Positions 33,181 through 41,401 of a stretch of 44,271 bases of DNA are shown here, in pieces. Origin of the DNA: Burkholderiaceae bacterium (GTDB lineage Bacteria > Pseudomonadota > Gammaproteobacteria > Burkholderiales > Burkholderiaceae_C). The stretch is from NCBI GenBank assembly GCA_016790515.1, contig JAEUOY010000170.1:1-44271 (forward strand), read 5' to 3'. Numbering within the stretch: position 1 is the first letter of the stretch; each line of letters opens with the position of its first letter. The position numbers were made by a program, and so were the translations under genes. The notes beneath the pieces are model-generated. The model was not told the origin of the DNA. It did no database searches and saw only the letters and a list, made by a program, of their open reading frames with translations.

Positions 33181-33873
33181 TCAGGCTGCCTGCGCGCCCT
33201 GGGTCTGCGCGTTCTGCTGCCGGTAGCGCTGCTTGACCAGCGCCAGCGCGGTGTCGTAGGCCAGGCCGACCTCGTCCGCCGACGCGACGGTGATGTGCAA
33301 GTCCTCGAGCAGGCCGTTGTGCAGGCCGTAGACCCAGCCATGCACCACCAGCTCCTGGCCGCGCTGCCAGGCGTCGGTCACCACCGTGGTGCGACAGACG
33401 TTGCGCGCCTGCTCCAGCACGTTCAGCTCGACCAGCGCGTTGACCTGCAGGCTCTCGTGCAGCCCGGCGAGGAAGCCCTCGTGCGCGTCCCGCACGTCCT
33501 GCACGTGGCGCAGCCAGTTGTCGACCAGCCCGGCCCGCTGGTTGGTCATCGCCGCGCGCACGCCGCCGCAGTTGCTGTGGCCGACGACGATGATGTGGCC
33601 GACCTTCAACGCGTCGACCGCGTACTGGATGACCGACAGCGCGTTCAGGTCGCTGTGCACCAGCAGGTTGGCGACGTTGCGGTGCACGAACAGCTCGCCC
33701 GGCAGCAGGCCGACCAGCTCGTTGGCCGGTACCCGGCTGTCGGCGCAGCCGATCCACAGATGCTGCGGCGTCTGCTGCTGCAGCAGTCGGGTGAAGAAGC
33801 CCGGCTCGCGGGCCTCGGTGTCGGCGGCCCACTGGCGGTTGTTCTGGAACAGTTCCTGCAGTTCGGTGCTCAT
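33181..33873 (-). CDS. can: Beta-class carbonic anhydrase
   Basis: This zinc enzyme interconverts CO2 and bicarbonate in the cytoplasm. The 230-residue product has all beta-class residues: Cys43, Asp45 and Arg47 in CADSR, and His99 and Cys102 in HSNCGG, one position offset from E. coli Can. It lies between ivd (73-base gap) and aceK (20 bases). The gap before it is locally AT-rich and may hold its own promoter. GAAGGA precedes the ATG. Bicarbonate is a substrate of 3-methylcrotonyl-CoA carboxylase in the leucine pathway, so its place here may be functional; that is inference. Confidence 0.95.
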   Translation of the reverse strand: MSTELQELFQNNRQWAADTEAREPGFFTRLLQQQTPQHLWIGCADSRVPANELVGLLPGELFVHRNVANLLVHSDLNALSVIQYAVDALKVGHIIVVGHSNCGGVRAAMTNQRAGLVDNWLRHVQDVRDAHEGFLAGLHESLQVNALVELNVLEQARNVCRTTVVTDAWQRGQELVVHGWVYGLHNGLLEDLHITVASADEVGLAYDTALALVKQRYRQQNAQTQGAQAA

Positions 33874-33946
33874 CGCCAGCGGTCCTTCAAGAATAAGCTC
33901 GTGTTGCAGTGCACAGTTTACGCAGCGCGAACGACGCCGCGCCGGC

Positions 33947-35128
33947 TCACATCGTCTCGGCGAACAGCTCGCGCCCGATCAGCATGCGGCGGATCTCGGA
34001 CGTCCCCGCCCCGATCTCGTAGAGCTTGGCGTCGCGCCACAGCCGGCCCAGCGGGTAGTCGTTGATGTAGCCGTTGCCGCCGAAGATCTGGACCCCTTCG
34101 CCGGCCATCCAGGTGGCCTTCTCGGCGCACCACAGGATCACGCTGGCGCAGTCCTTGCGCACCTGGCGAACATGCTCGGCGCCGAGCCTGTCGAGGTTCT
34201 TGGCCACCGTGTAGGCGAAGCTCCGGCCGGCCTGGAGCACGGTGTACATGTCGGCCAGCTTGCCCTGGATCAGCTGGAACTCGCCGATGCTCTGGCCGAA
34301 CTGCCTGCGGTCATGGATGTAGGGCACCACGTTGTCCATCACCGCCTGCATGATGCCCAGCGGGCCGCCGGTGAGCACCGCGCGCTCGTAGTCGAGCCCG
34401 CTCATCAGCACCCGCGCGCCCCCGCCCACCTGGCCCAGAACGTTCTGTGCCGGCACCTCGACGTCGTGGAACACCAGCTCGCCGGTGTGGCTGCCGCGCA
34501 TGCCCAGCTTGTCGAGCTTCTGCGCGATCGAGAAGCCCTTCATGGTCTTTTCGATCAGGAAGGCCGTGACGCCACGCGCCCCGAGCTCGGGTTCGGTCTT
34601 GGCGTAGACCACCAGCGTGTCGGCGTCGGGGCCGTTGGTGATCCACATCTTGCTGCCGTTGAGCAGGTAGTAGCCGCCCTTGTCCTCGGCCTTGAGCTTC
34701 ATGCCGATGACGTCGGACCCCGCGCCGGGCTCGCTCATCGCCAGCGCGCCGACATGCTCGCCGCTGATCAGCCTGGGCAGGTACCTGGCCTTCTGCGCCT
34801 CGGTGCCGTTGCGCTTGATCTGGTTGACGCACAGGTTGCTGTGCGCGCCGTAGCTCAGGCCCACCGACGCGCTGGCGCGGCTGATCTCCTCCATCGCCAC
34901 CATGTGCGCCAGATAGCCCATGTTGGCGCCGCCGTACTGCTCGGGCACCGTGATGCCCAGCACGCCGAGCTCGCCCATCTTGCGCCACAGGTCCATCGGG
35001 AACCGGTCGCTGCGGTCGATCTCGGCGGCGCGCGGCGCGATCTCGGCCGCCGCGAAGGCCTGCACCGCGTCGCGCAGCGCGTCGATGTCTTCGCCGAGCT
35101 GGAAGTCGAGTCCGGGCAACTGGCTCAT
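33947..35128 (-). CDS. liuA: Isovaleryl-CoA dehydrogenase
   Basis: This 393-residue acyl-CoA dehydrogenase converts isovaleryl-CoA to 3-methylcrotonyl-CoA in leucine breakdown. The catalytic base in IVD lies in the segment corresponding to Glu248 here ([16 protein letters not shown]). The position used by other family members is replaced ([12 protein letters not shown] rather than YEGTSE). This shift marks IVD. FAD motifs [10 protein letters not shown] and [10 protein letters not shown] are intact. GGAGA precedes the ATG at 35128. A perfect 20-bp palindrome overlaps its presumed promoter, and liuR lies just upstream on the same strand. Carboxylase and later leucine-pathway genes are not in this window. 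Confidence 0.95.
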   Translation of the reverse strand: MSQLPGLDFQLGEDIDALRDAVQAFAAAEIAPRAAEIDRSDRFPMDLWRKMGELGVLGITVPEQYGGANMGYLAHMVAMEEISRASASVGLSYGAHSNLCVNQIKRNGTEAQKARYLPRLISGEHVGALAMSEPGAGSDVIGMKLKAEDKGGYYLLNGSKMWITNGPDADTLVVYAKTEPELGARGVTAFLIEKTMKGFSIAQKLDKLGMRGSHTGELVFHDVEVPAQNVLGQVGGGARVLMSGLDYERAVLTGGPLGIMQAVMDNVVPYIHDRRQFGQSIGEFQLIQGKLADMYTVLQAGRSFAYTVAKNLDRLGAEHVRQVRKDCASVILWCAEKATWMAGEGVQIFGGNGYINDYPLGRLWRDAKLYEIGAGTSEIRRMLIGRELFAETM

Positions 35129-35219
35129 CGGGTGTCTCCTGGAGGTGGGAAGTTCGTCGAGGTCGGCCGCCACCGAGCATGCCATGGCGGCGGCGCAGTG
35201 GCGCGGCCGGTGTCTTGAG

Positions 35220-35239
35220 TGACGTTTACGTAAACGTCA
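35220..35239. promoter_or_regulatory. LiuR-type operator before ivd (perfect 20-bp palindrome)
   Basis: TGACGTTTACGTAAACGTCA is a complete palindrome. On the minus strand it follows directly on TATGAT (35245-35240), a good -10 box, so it would cover the transcription start of ivd, as expected for repression by LiuR. It lies about 92 bases upstream of the ivd ATG. The regulator assignment rests on the adjacent gene. Confidence 0.75.
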
Positions 35240-35272
35240 ATCATAGCGGACCCGGCCGGCCTTCGGGGTGGT

Positions 35273-35689
35273 TCAGGGCCGTCGTCGCGGCCGGGCGGTG
35301 GCGGCGGCGAGCAACTGGCGGCAGCGCGCCTCGTGCTGGGCCAGCTCGTCGAGCGTGACGCGGATGTCCTCGAGCTGCTGCTCCAGCTGCTGGCGGTGGG
35401 CTGCCAGCACGGCGAGGAAGGCCTCGAGCTGCGGCGTGGCGTCGCTCTCGGTGTCGTACATGGTCACCAGCTGGCGGATCTCCTGCAGCGAGAAGCCCAG
35501 CCGCTTGCCGCGCAGCGTCAGCTTCAGCCGCGTGCGGTCGCGCTGGCTGTAGACCCGGTTGCGGCCGGCGCGCGACGGCGCCAGCAGGCCCATGTCCTCG
35601 TAGAAGCGGATGGCCCGCGGCGTGACGTCGAACTCCTGCGCGAGCTCGGTGATGGTGTAGGTCCTGGCGGGTCGGGCAACGGCGGTCAT
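35273..35689 (-). CDS. liuR: MerR family regulator LiuR
   Basis: The 138-residue MerR-type regulator has an N-terminal winged helix (TYTITELAQEFDVTPRAIRFYEDMGLL, then the NRVYSQRDRTRLKLTLRGKRLGFSLQEI wing) and a coiled-coil dimer helix (about 85-125, HRQQLEQQLEDIRVTLDELAQHEARC). The C-terminus is short and basic and has no metal-binding cysteine pattern. LiuR controls leucine and branched-chain degradation genes in proteobacteria; here it sits immediately upstream of ivd. The ATG at 35689 is chosen because the next upstream one (35788) would extend over the palindrome that lies in its promoter. Confidence 0.88.
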   Translation of the reverse strand: MTAVARPARTYTITELAQEFDVTPRAIRFYEDMGLLAPSRAGRNRVYSQRDRTRLKLTLRGKRLGFSLQEIRQLVTMYDTESDATPQLEAFLAVLAAHRQQLEQQLEDIRVTLDELAQHEARCRQLLAAATARPRRRP

Positions 35690-35714
35690 GGCGGCGGGCC
35701 GGACGATCGGCCGG

Positions 35715-35730
35715 TTGACGTGCGCGTCAA
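35715..35730. promoter_or_regulatory. LiuR-type operator before liuR
   Basis: TTGACG-TGCG-CGTCAA lies 26 bases upstream of the liuR ATG. On the minus strand it abuts TACATT, a possible -10 box, giving the same -10/operator arrangement as in front of ivd. It suggests autoregulation. Confidence 0.65.
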
Positions 35731-35907
35731 TGTAGCCCATGCCGCCCACGCGCCTGGAAGCAAGGGCGGTGATCCGTCGCCGGCCCACCGCCCCACTTCG
35801 TGGCTGACCGTTGGCCGCCTGCGCGGTGCCTCGGTCGCTTTGCTCCCTGCGACGCCGGTGACGACAGCAGTGCGGTCAGTGTGCCGCCGACCGGTCGGCA
35901 GACCCAT

Positions 35908-35920
35908 CCCCCTTAGGGGG
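35908..35920. other. CCCCC-TTA-GGGGG inverted repeat after the ygjP-like gene
   Basis: A five-pair G/C stem with a three-base loop lies 19 bases beyond the stop of the metallopeptidase gene. It has no T-run and is a weak candidate for the end of the leftward housekeeping operon. The surrounding bases up to liuR (35690-35938) show no gene. Confidence 0.3.
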
Positions 35921-35938
35921 GAGCGTTGTTGCGCTGCG

Positions 35939-36811
35939 TCAATCGAAGGCCGGAAGCACCTCGCTGCGCAGCGCTCCGCGGTGGTGCTCGAAGTCGGGCA
36001 GCACCGAGCGCACCACCTCCCAGAATGCCGCGCTGTGGTTCATCTCGCGCAGATGGGCCAGTTCGTGGGTCACGACATAGTCGATCACCGGCAGCGCGAA
36101 GTGGATCAGCCGCCAGTTCAGCCGCACCGAGCCGTCGGCGCTGGCACTGCCCCAGCGCGTGGCCGCCGAGCTGAGCGACAGCCGCCGCACGCGCACACCC
36201 AGCCGCGGTGCGAAGTGGGCGCAGCGCTCCTCGAACACCCGGCGGGCCTGGCGCTGCAGCCAGCTCTGCACCGCCTCGCGGATCTGTCCCTGCGAGGCGG
36301 TCTGCGGCAGGCCCAGGTGCAGCGTCAGCCGCGGCACGCCCGGCAGCGCCTGGGCTTCGCTGTCGAGCTGCGCGCCGCTGACGCGGGGATCGAGCAGCAC
36401 GATCACCGTCTCGCCCAGGAACGGCAGCGTGGTGCCGTCCTGCCAGACCACCCGCGCCGCCTGCAGGCGCTGCGCGCGTTCGTGCTGCTCGTGCAGCTTG
36501 CGCAGGATCCAGCCGGCCTTGGCCTGCAGCGCCTGCTCGACCTCGGCCAGCGCGACCCAGCGCGGCGCACTGACGCTGAGGCCCTCGGCGCCGACGACGA
36601 AGCCGATGCTGCGCCGGCGGGCGCGGCGGAACTCGTAGCCGACCAGGTGCTCGCCCAGCGCGATGGCACGGTGCGCGCGCGGGTGATGGAAACGCGGCGG
36701 CGGCTCGGCGCGGGGCGGTGCCGCCACCGGTGGTCGTGGCGCGGGCGCTGCCGGCGGTGCGTCGAACAGCGAAAGCTGCTGCGCGGTCTCGTGCCGTCGG
36801 GCGCTGGCCAT
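35939..36811 (-). CDS. YgjP/SprT-like M48-type metallopeptidase
   Basis: The 290-residue product has a Pro-rich, probably disordered N-terminus (about 1-45) and a DUF45/YgjP domain. The zinc site is HELAHLREMNHSAAFW: two His and Glu of HExxH, and a third His downstream. RLSLSSAATRWGSASADGSVRLNWRLIHFALPVIDYVV is typical of this family. It is a cytoplasmic predicted zinc peptidase of unknown substrate. The start at 36811 is 11 bases after the plsC stop, and it is the last gene of the corC-lnt-glyQS-gmhB-plsC row. Confidence 0.88.
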   Translation of the reverse strand: MASARRHETAQQLSLFDAPPAAPAPRPPVAAPPRAEPPPRFHHPRAHRAIALGEHLVGYEFRRARRRSIGFVVGAEGLSVSAPRWVALAEVEQALQAKAGWILRKLHEQHERAQRLQAARVVWQDGTTLPFLGETVIVLLDPRVSGAQLDSEAQALPGVPRLTLHLGLPQTASQGQIREAVQSWLQRQARRVFEERCAHFAPRLGVRVRRLSLSSAATRWGSASADGSVRLNWRLIHFALPVIDYVVTHELAHLREMNHSAAFWEVVRSVLPDFEHHRGALRSEVLPAFD

Positions 36812-36822
36812 GATCGGCGATT

Positions 36823-37593
36823 CTACGAAGCCGGCGCCGGGCGGGCGGCGTCGTCGCGGTAGGCGTCGGGGTCGAGCCGCCGCATCTCGGCCTCGATCCA
36901 GTCCTCGACCTCGCGCATCAGCTCGTCGTGGCGCCGGCCCTCGACCGGGATCGGCCGGCCGATCGACACCTCGATCAGCCCGGGCCGCAACAGCCAGCTC
37001 TTGCGCGGCCAGCAGCGCGCCGAGGTCACGGCGATCGGCACGATCGGCGTGCCGGTCATCACTGCCAGGCGCGAGGCGCCGGTCTTGTACTCGCCCTGGC
37101 GGCCGCGCGCGCTGCGCGTGCCTTCGGGGAACATGATCACCCAGTTGCCCTGGCCCATCAGCCGCTTGCCCTGCGCCAGCACCTTGGCCCAGGCCTCGCT
37201 GCGGCGGCCGCGGTCGATGTGGATCATGTCCATGCGGCCGATCGCCCAGCCGAAGAACGGGATCCACAGCAGCTCGCGCTTGAACACGTAGGCCAGCGGG
37301 TGCGGCATGATCGTCGGGAAGGCGAAGGTCTCCCAGGTGCTCTGGTGCTTGGGCGCCAGCAGCACCGCGGCGGTGGTGTCGGCCGCGGTCGGCAGGTGCT
37401 CCAGCCCCTGCACGCGGTAGTCCACGCCGCAGATCGCCTTGGCGCCCCAGATCGTCACCTTCAGCCAGCCGGCGCACAGCCAGTACATCTTCGAGCCGCG
37501 GTGGAAGATCGAGAAGACCACCGCGACCAGCGCCCAGGGGATCAGGGTGGCCAGCAGGAAGGCGATGTACAGCGCCGAGCGCAGGTGGATCAT
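36823..37593 (-). CDS. plsC: 1-acyl-sn-glycerol-3-phosphate acyltransferase PlsC
   Basis: This inner-membrane acyltransferase of 256 residues makes phosphatidic acid. One N-terminal hydrophobic helix (ALYIAFLLATLIPWALVAVVF) precedes the acyltransferase domain. Block I is KHQSTWETF, where the usual HX4D is HX4E, a variant seen in betaproteobacterial PlsC. Block III is FPEGTRS, and TGTPIVPIAV forms block IV. Its ATG overlaps the gmhB stop (ATGA, 37590-37593), so the two are translationally coupled. Confidence 0.92.
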   Translation of the reverse strand: MIHLRSALYIAFLLATLIPWALVAVVFSIFHRGSKMYWLCAGWLKVTIWGAKAICGVDYRVQGLEHLPTAADTTAAVLLAPKHQSTWETFAFPTIMPHPLAYVFKRELLWIPFFGWAIGRMDMIHIDRGRRSEAWAKVLAQGKRLMGQGNWVIMFPEGTRSARGRQGEYKTGASRLAVMTGTPIVPIAVTSARCWPRKSWLLRPGLIEVSIGRPIPVEGRRHDELMREVEDWIEAEMRRLDPDAYRDDAARPAPAS

Positions 37594-38183
37594 CGGACGG
37601 CCTCGGTCGGCGGCGCCAGGTGGCGCGTCAGCAGATGTTCGGCGAAGGCGCCCAGGTCGGCGTGCACCCAGGCGCCGGGCACCTGGTCGAGCCACTGCTG
37701 CACCTGTGTCGCGTCCAGACCGGCGGCGCGCCCGGTCAGCACCAGGTGCGGCTCGCAGCCGGCGGTGCGCGCCGCCTGCAGGTCGCGCAGCGTGTCGGCC
37801 GCCAGCGGCACATGCTTCAGGTCGATGCCGTAGCGCCTGCCGATCTCGAACATCAAGCCGGGCAGCGGCTTGCGGCAGTCGCAGCCGTCCTCGGGCGTGT
37901 GAGGGCAGAAGAACACCGCATCGAGCCGGCCGCCCGCCGCCATCAGCTGGCGCAGCATGTGGGCATGCACCGCGTTGACCGACGCCATGTCGATCATGCC
38001 GCGGCCGATGCCCGACTGGTTGGTGGCCACCACCGCGTGCCAGCCGGCATGGTTGAGCCGCGCCACCGCCTCGAGCGCGCCGGCGATCGGCTGCCATTCC
38101 TCGGGCGCCTTGACGTGGTCCTCACGGAACTCGTTGAGGATGCCGTCGCGGCCGAGGATCACGAGCTTGACGACCGGTTGCAT
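37590..38183 (-). CDS. gmhB: GmhB-type HAD phosphatase, lacking the usual nucleophile Asp
   Basis: The 197-residue product matches D-glycero-D-manno-heptose 1,7-bisphosphate 7-phosphatase of LPS heptose synthesis. The zinc-site pattern CPHTPEDGCDCRKPLPG, the TNQSG motif and ADTLRDLQAA are present. The N-terminal HAD motif, normally DxD, reads GRD (Gly11, Asp13; VILGRDGILNE). The first Asp is the phosphoryl-accepting nucleophile in GmhB, so its loss is striking. The DNA codon is GGC and the frame is otherwise intact. The protein could be inactive, use another residue or have another function. It lies between glyS (16 bases) and plsC (overlapping). Confidence 0.82.
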   Translation of the reverse strand: MQPVVKLVILGRDGILNEFREDHVKAPEEWQPIAGALEAVARLNHAGWHAVVATNQSGIGRGMIDMASVNAVHAHMLRQLMAAGGRLDAVFFCPHTPEDGCDCRKPLPGLMFEIGRRYGIDLKHVPLAADTLRDLQAARTAGCEPHLVLTGRAAGLDATQVQQWLDQVPGAWVHADLGAFAEHLLTRHLAPPTEAVR

Positions 38184-38199
38184 GGGGCGAGAGTGTCCC

Positions 38200-40386
38200 T
38201 CAAGCGGCAAGCCGGGCCAGATCGGCCACGCGGTTCATCGAAGCATGCAGCGTGCCCAGCAGCGCCAGCCGGTTGGCGCGCAGCGCGGCGTCGTCGGCGT
38301 TGACCATCACGTCGTCGAAGAAGGCGTCGACCGGCGCCCTCAGCGCGGCCAGCGCCTGCAGCGAGGCGGTGTAGTCGCCGCGGTCGAACGCTGCATCGGC
38401 GCGCGGCGCGACCTCGGCCAGCGCGGCGTGCAGTCCGCGCTCGGCCGGCTCGACCAGCCGCGCGGTGTCCACCGTGGCGGCGGCCGCGCCGGCGTCGGAC
38501 TTCCTCAGGATGTTGCCGACCCGCTTGTTGGCCGCGGCCAGCGAGGCGGCCTCGGGCATCGCGGCGAAGGCGCGCACCGCCGCCAGCCGGCGCGGCACGT
38601 CGCCCAGCCGGGCCGGCCGCAGCGCGAGCACCGCATCGACCTCCTGCGCGCTCCAGCCCTGTTCGCGCAGCGATACCGCCAGCCGGTCGGCGAAGAAGCC
38701 CAGCAGCGGCGCCAGCACCGGCACCTGCTTGTGTTCGACGGCGAAGACGCCTTCGGCGGCGGCGACCAGCTCGGGCAGCGCCAGCGGCAGGTTCTTCTCG
38801 ACCAGGATGCGGATCACCCCCAGTGCATGCCGGCGCAGTGCGAACGGGTCCTTGTCGCCGGTGGGCAGCGCGGCTATGCCGAACAGGCCGGCCAGCGTCT
38901 CGAGCTTGTCGGCCAGCGCCAGCACCGTGCCGGTGTGGTTGCGCGGCAGCGCGTCACCGGCGAAGCGCGGCTTGTAGTGGTCCTCGATCGCGATCGCCAC
39001 GCCGTCGCGCAGGCCTTCGTGGCGGGCGTAGTAGCCGCCCATGATGCCCTGCAGCTCGGGAAACTCGCCGACCATGTCGGTCAGCAGGTCGCACTTGGCC
39101 AGCCGGGCGGCCTGCTGCACCTTGCTGTCGAGCACCTCGAACTCGTCGCGGGCCTCCACCGTGTAGGGCAGCGTCGCGGCGCGCAGCTGGTTGACGATCG
39201 CATGGGCGATCGCGCGCACCCGTTCGGCGCGCTCGCCCTGGCTGCCGAGCTGGCCGTGGTAGACGACCTTGGCCAGGCCGGGGATGCGCGATTCGAGCGT
39301 GCGTTTGCGGTCCTGGTCGAAGAAGAACTTGGCGTCGGCCAGGCGCGGGCGCACCACCCGCTCGTTGCCGCCGACCACCGCGCCGGCGTCGGCGGGCCGG
39401 ATGTTGCTGACGACCAGGAACTGGTGCGTCAGCTGGCCCCGGGCATCGAGCAGCGGGAAGTACTTCTGGTTGGCCTTCATCGTCAGGATCAGGCACTCGG
39501 GCGGCACCGCGAGGAACTCGGGGTCGAAGCGGCACAGCAGCACGTTCGGGCGCTCGACCAGCGCGGTCACTTCGTCGAGCAGCGCGTCGTCGTCGACCGG
39601 CTTCAGGCCCGGGCCGGCGCCGGCCGCCACCGCGGCGAGCTGGCGCGCGATCTCGGCGCGACGCTCGGCGAAGCTGGCGATCACCGCGCCCTGTTCGGCC
39701 AGCTGCGCCGCGTATTGGTCGGCGTCGTGCAGCACGATCGGGCTGACCGTCGCCTCGAAGCGATGGCCATGGGTGAAGCGGCCGGCCTGCAGTCCCAGCG
39801 CGGTGACCGGCACCACCGCATCGCCGTGCAGCGCGACCAGGCCGTGCGCCGGGCGCACGAAGTGCACCGTGGTCCAGCCGGGGCGGAAGTCGGGGTCGGT
39901 GCCGGTCTCGAGCTGGTAGCTCATCAGCTTGGGGATCGGCAGCTTCGCCAGCGTCTCGGTCAGCGCCTTCTGCAGGCCCTCGGCCAGCGTTGCGCCGGGC
40001 ACCCGGCTGTCGAGGAACAGCGCCTCGGCCTTGCCGTCGGGGGCGCGCTCGAGCCTGGGCAGCGCCGAGGCGTCGGCGCCCAGCGCGGCCAGCTTCTTCA
40101 GCAGCGCGGGGGTCGGCTGGCCGTCGGCGCCGAACGCCACCGACACCGGCATCAGCTTCTGCCGCAGCGCACGGTCGGCGGCCCTGGTGGCCACCGCGCT
40201 GAGCTGCGCGGCCAGCCGGCGCGGCGATGCGAACGGGGTGACGACCGCGCCATCGCCAACCAGGCCCTGGGCCTTCAAGCCGGCGGCCAGGCCGCCGGCA
40301 AAGGCCTCGCCGAGCTTCTTCAGCGCCTTCGGCGGCAGTTCCTCGACGAACAGCTCGACCAGCAGGTTCTTCACGGCAGCAGTCAT
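38200..40386 (-). CDS. glyS: Glycyl-tRNA synthetase beta subunit
   Basis: The 728-residue beta chain of the tetrameric bacterial glycyl-tRNA synthetase begins with LLVELFVEELPPKALKKLGEAF. It contains VRPAHGLVALHG, the CLILTMKANQKYFPLLDARG segment and the HD-like part with DKLETLAGLFGIAALPTGDKDPFALRRHALGVIRIL. It ends with an anticodon-binding domain. Its ATG is one base after the glyQ stop, which suggests coupled translation for equal subunit amounts. Confidence 0.97.
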   Translation of the reverse strand: MTAAVKNLLVELFVEELPPKALKKLGEAFAGGLAAGLKAQGLVGDGAVVTPFASPRRLAAQLSAVATRAADRALRQKLMPVSVAFGADGQPTPALLKKLAALGADASALPRLERAPDGKAEALFLDSRVPGATLAEGLQKALTETLAKLPIPKLMSYQLETGTDPDFRPGWTTVHFVRPAHGLVALHGDAVVPVTALGLQAGRFTHGHRFEATVSPIVLHDADQYAAQLAEQGAVIASFAERRAEIARQLAAVAAGAGPGLKPVDDDALLDEVTALVERPNVLLCRFDPEFLAVPPECLILTMKANQKYFPLLDARGQLTHQFLVVSNIRPADAGAVVGGNERVVRPRLADAKFFFDQDRKRTLESRIPGLAKVVYHGQLGSQGERAERVRAIAHAIVNQLRAATLPYTVEARDEFEVLDSKVQQAARLAKCDLLTDMVGEFPELQGIMGGYYARHEGLRDGVAIAIEDHYKPRFAGDALPRNHTGTVLALADKLETLAGLFGIAALPTGDKDPFALRRHALGVIRILVEKNLPLALPELVAAAEGVFAVEHKQVPVLAPLLGFFADRLAVSLREQGWSAQEVDAVLALRPARLGDVPRRLAAVRAFAAMPEAASLAAANKRVGNILRKSDAGAAAATVDTARLVEPAERGLHAALAEVAPRADAAFDRGDYTASLQALAALRAPVDAFFDDVMVNADDAALRANRLALLGTLHASMNRVADLARLAA

Positions 40387-40387
40387 C

Positions 40388-41320
40388 TCAAGCCGCCTTC
40401 CTGTGGGCCTGGGTCTGGGCGATCTGCGCCAGCACGTCGTCGGCCCAGGCCCTCGGCGCCATCGGGAAGCCCAGCCGAGCGCGGCTGTCGACATAGCTCT
40501 GCGCCACCGCGCGCGCCAGGTTGCGGATGCGGGCGATGTAGGCGGCGCGCTCGGTCACGCTGATCGCGCCGCGGGCGTCGAGAAGGTTGAAGCTGTGGCC
40601 GGCCTTCAGCAGCTGCTCGTAGGCCGGCAGCGCCAGTTGCTGGTCCATCAGGTGCTTCGACTGCGCCTCGTGCGCGGCAAAGGCCTGCAGCAGGAAGGCC
40701 ACGTCGCTGTGCTCGAAGTTGTAGGTGCTCTGCTCGACCTCGTTCTGGTGGAACACGTCGCCGTATTTCAGGCCATCCGTATAGACCAGGTCGTAGACGT
40801 TGTCGACGCCCTGCAGGTACATCGCCAGCCGCTCCAGGCCGTAGGTGATCTCGCCGGTGATCGGCTTGCAGTCGATGCCGCCGACCTGCTGGAAGTAGGT
40901 GAACTGCGTCACCTCCATGCCGTTGAGCCAGACCTCCCAGCCCAGGCCCCAGCAGCCCAGCGTCGGGTTCTCCCAGTCGTCCTCGACGAAGCGGATGTCG
41001 TTCTTCTTCAGGTCGAAACCCACCGCCTCCAGCGAGCCGAGGTACAGCTCGAGGATGTTCGCCGGCGCCGGCTTCAGCACCACCTGGTATTGGTAATAGT
41101 GCTGCAGCCGGTTCGGGTTCTGGCCGTAGCGGCCGTCCTTGGGCCGGCGGCTGGGCTGCACGTAGCCGGCCTTCCAGGGTTCGGGGCCCAGCGCGCGCAG
41201 GAAGGTCGCGGTGTGGCTGGTGCCGGCGCCCACTTCCATGTCGTAGGGCTGCAGCAGCGCGCAGCCCTGCTGGCCCCAGTAGTCTTGCAGGCGGAGGATC
41301 AATTGCTGGAAGGTGAGCAT
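40388..41320 (-). CDS. glyQ: Glycyl-tRNA synthetase alpha subunit
   Basis: The 310-residue catalytic alpha chain shows the class II core of this family: [59 protein letters not shown]-type sequence near the N-terminus. [44 protein letters not shown] follows. Length matches the family. It forms the alpha2beta2 enzyme with GlyS. It lies 81 bases after lnt. Confidence 0.97.
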   Translation of the reverse strand: MLTFQQLILRLQDYWGQQGCALLQPYDMEVGAGTSHTATFLRALGPEPWKAGYVQPSRRPKDGRYGQNPNRLQHYYQYQVVLKPAPANILELYLGSLEAVGFDLKKNDIRFVEDDWENPTLGCWGLGWEVWLNGMEVTQFTYFQQVGGIDCKPITGEITYGLERLAMYLQGVDNVYDLVYTDGLKYGDVFHQNEVEQSTYNFEHSDVAFLLQAFAAHEAQSKHLMDQQLALPAYEQLLKAGHSFNLLDARGAISVTERAAYIARIRNLARAVAQSYVDSRARLGFPMAPRAWADDVLAQIAQTQAHRKAA

Positions 41321-41401
41321 GGGGCGCAGGCAGTGCCGGGCCGGGCCGCCGCGTTCGGCGTGCCGTCGCCGGGCGGATCGAGGCGATGGAAGCGCCCGAG
41401 T

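Noticed and set aside
35908-35920. CCCCC-TTA-GGGGG as a strong terminator of the housekeeping operon
   Set aside because: Short stem and no T-run on the minus strand; kept only as a low-confidence inverted repeat.
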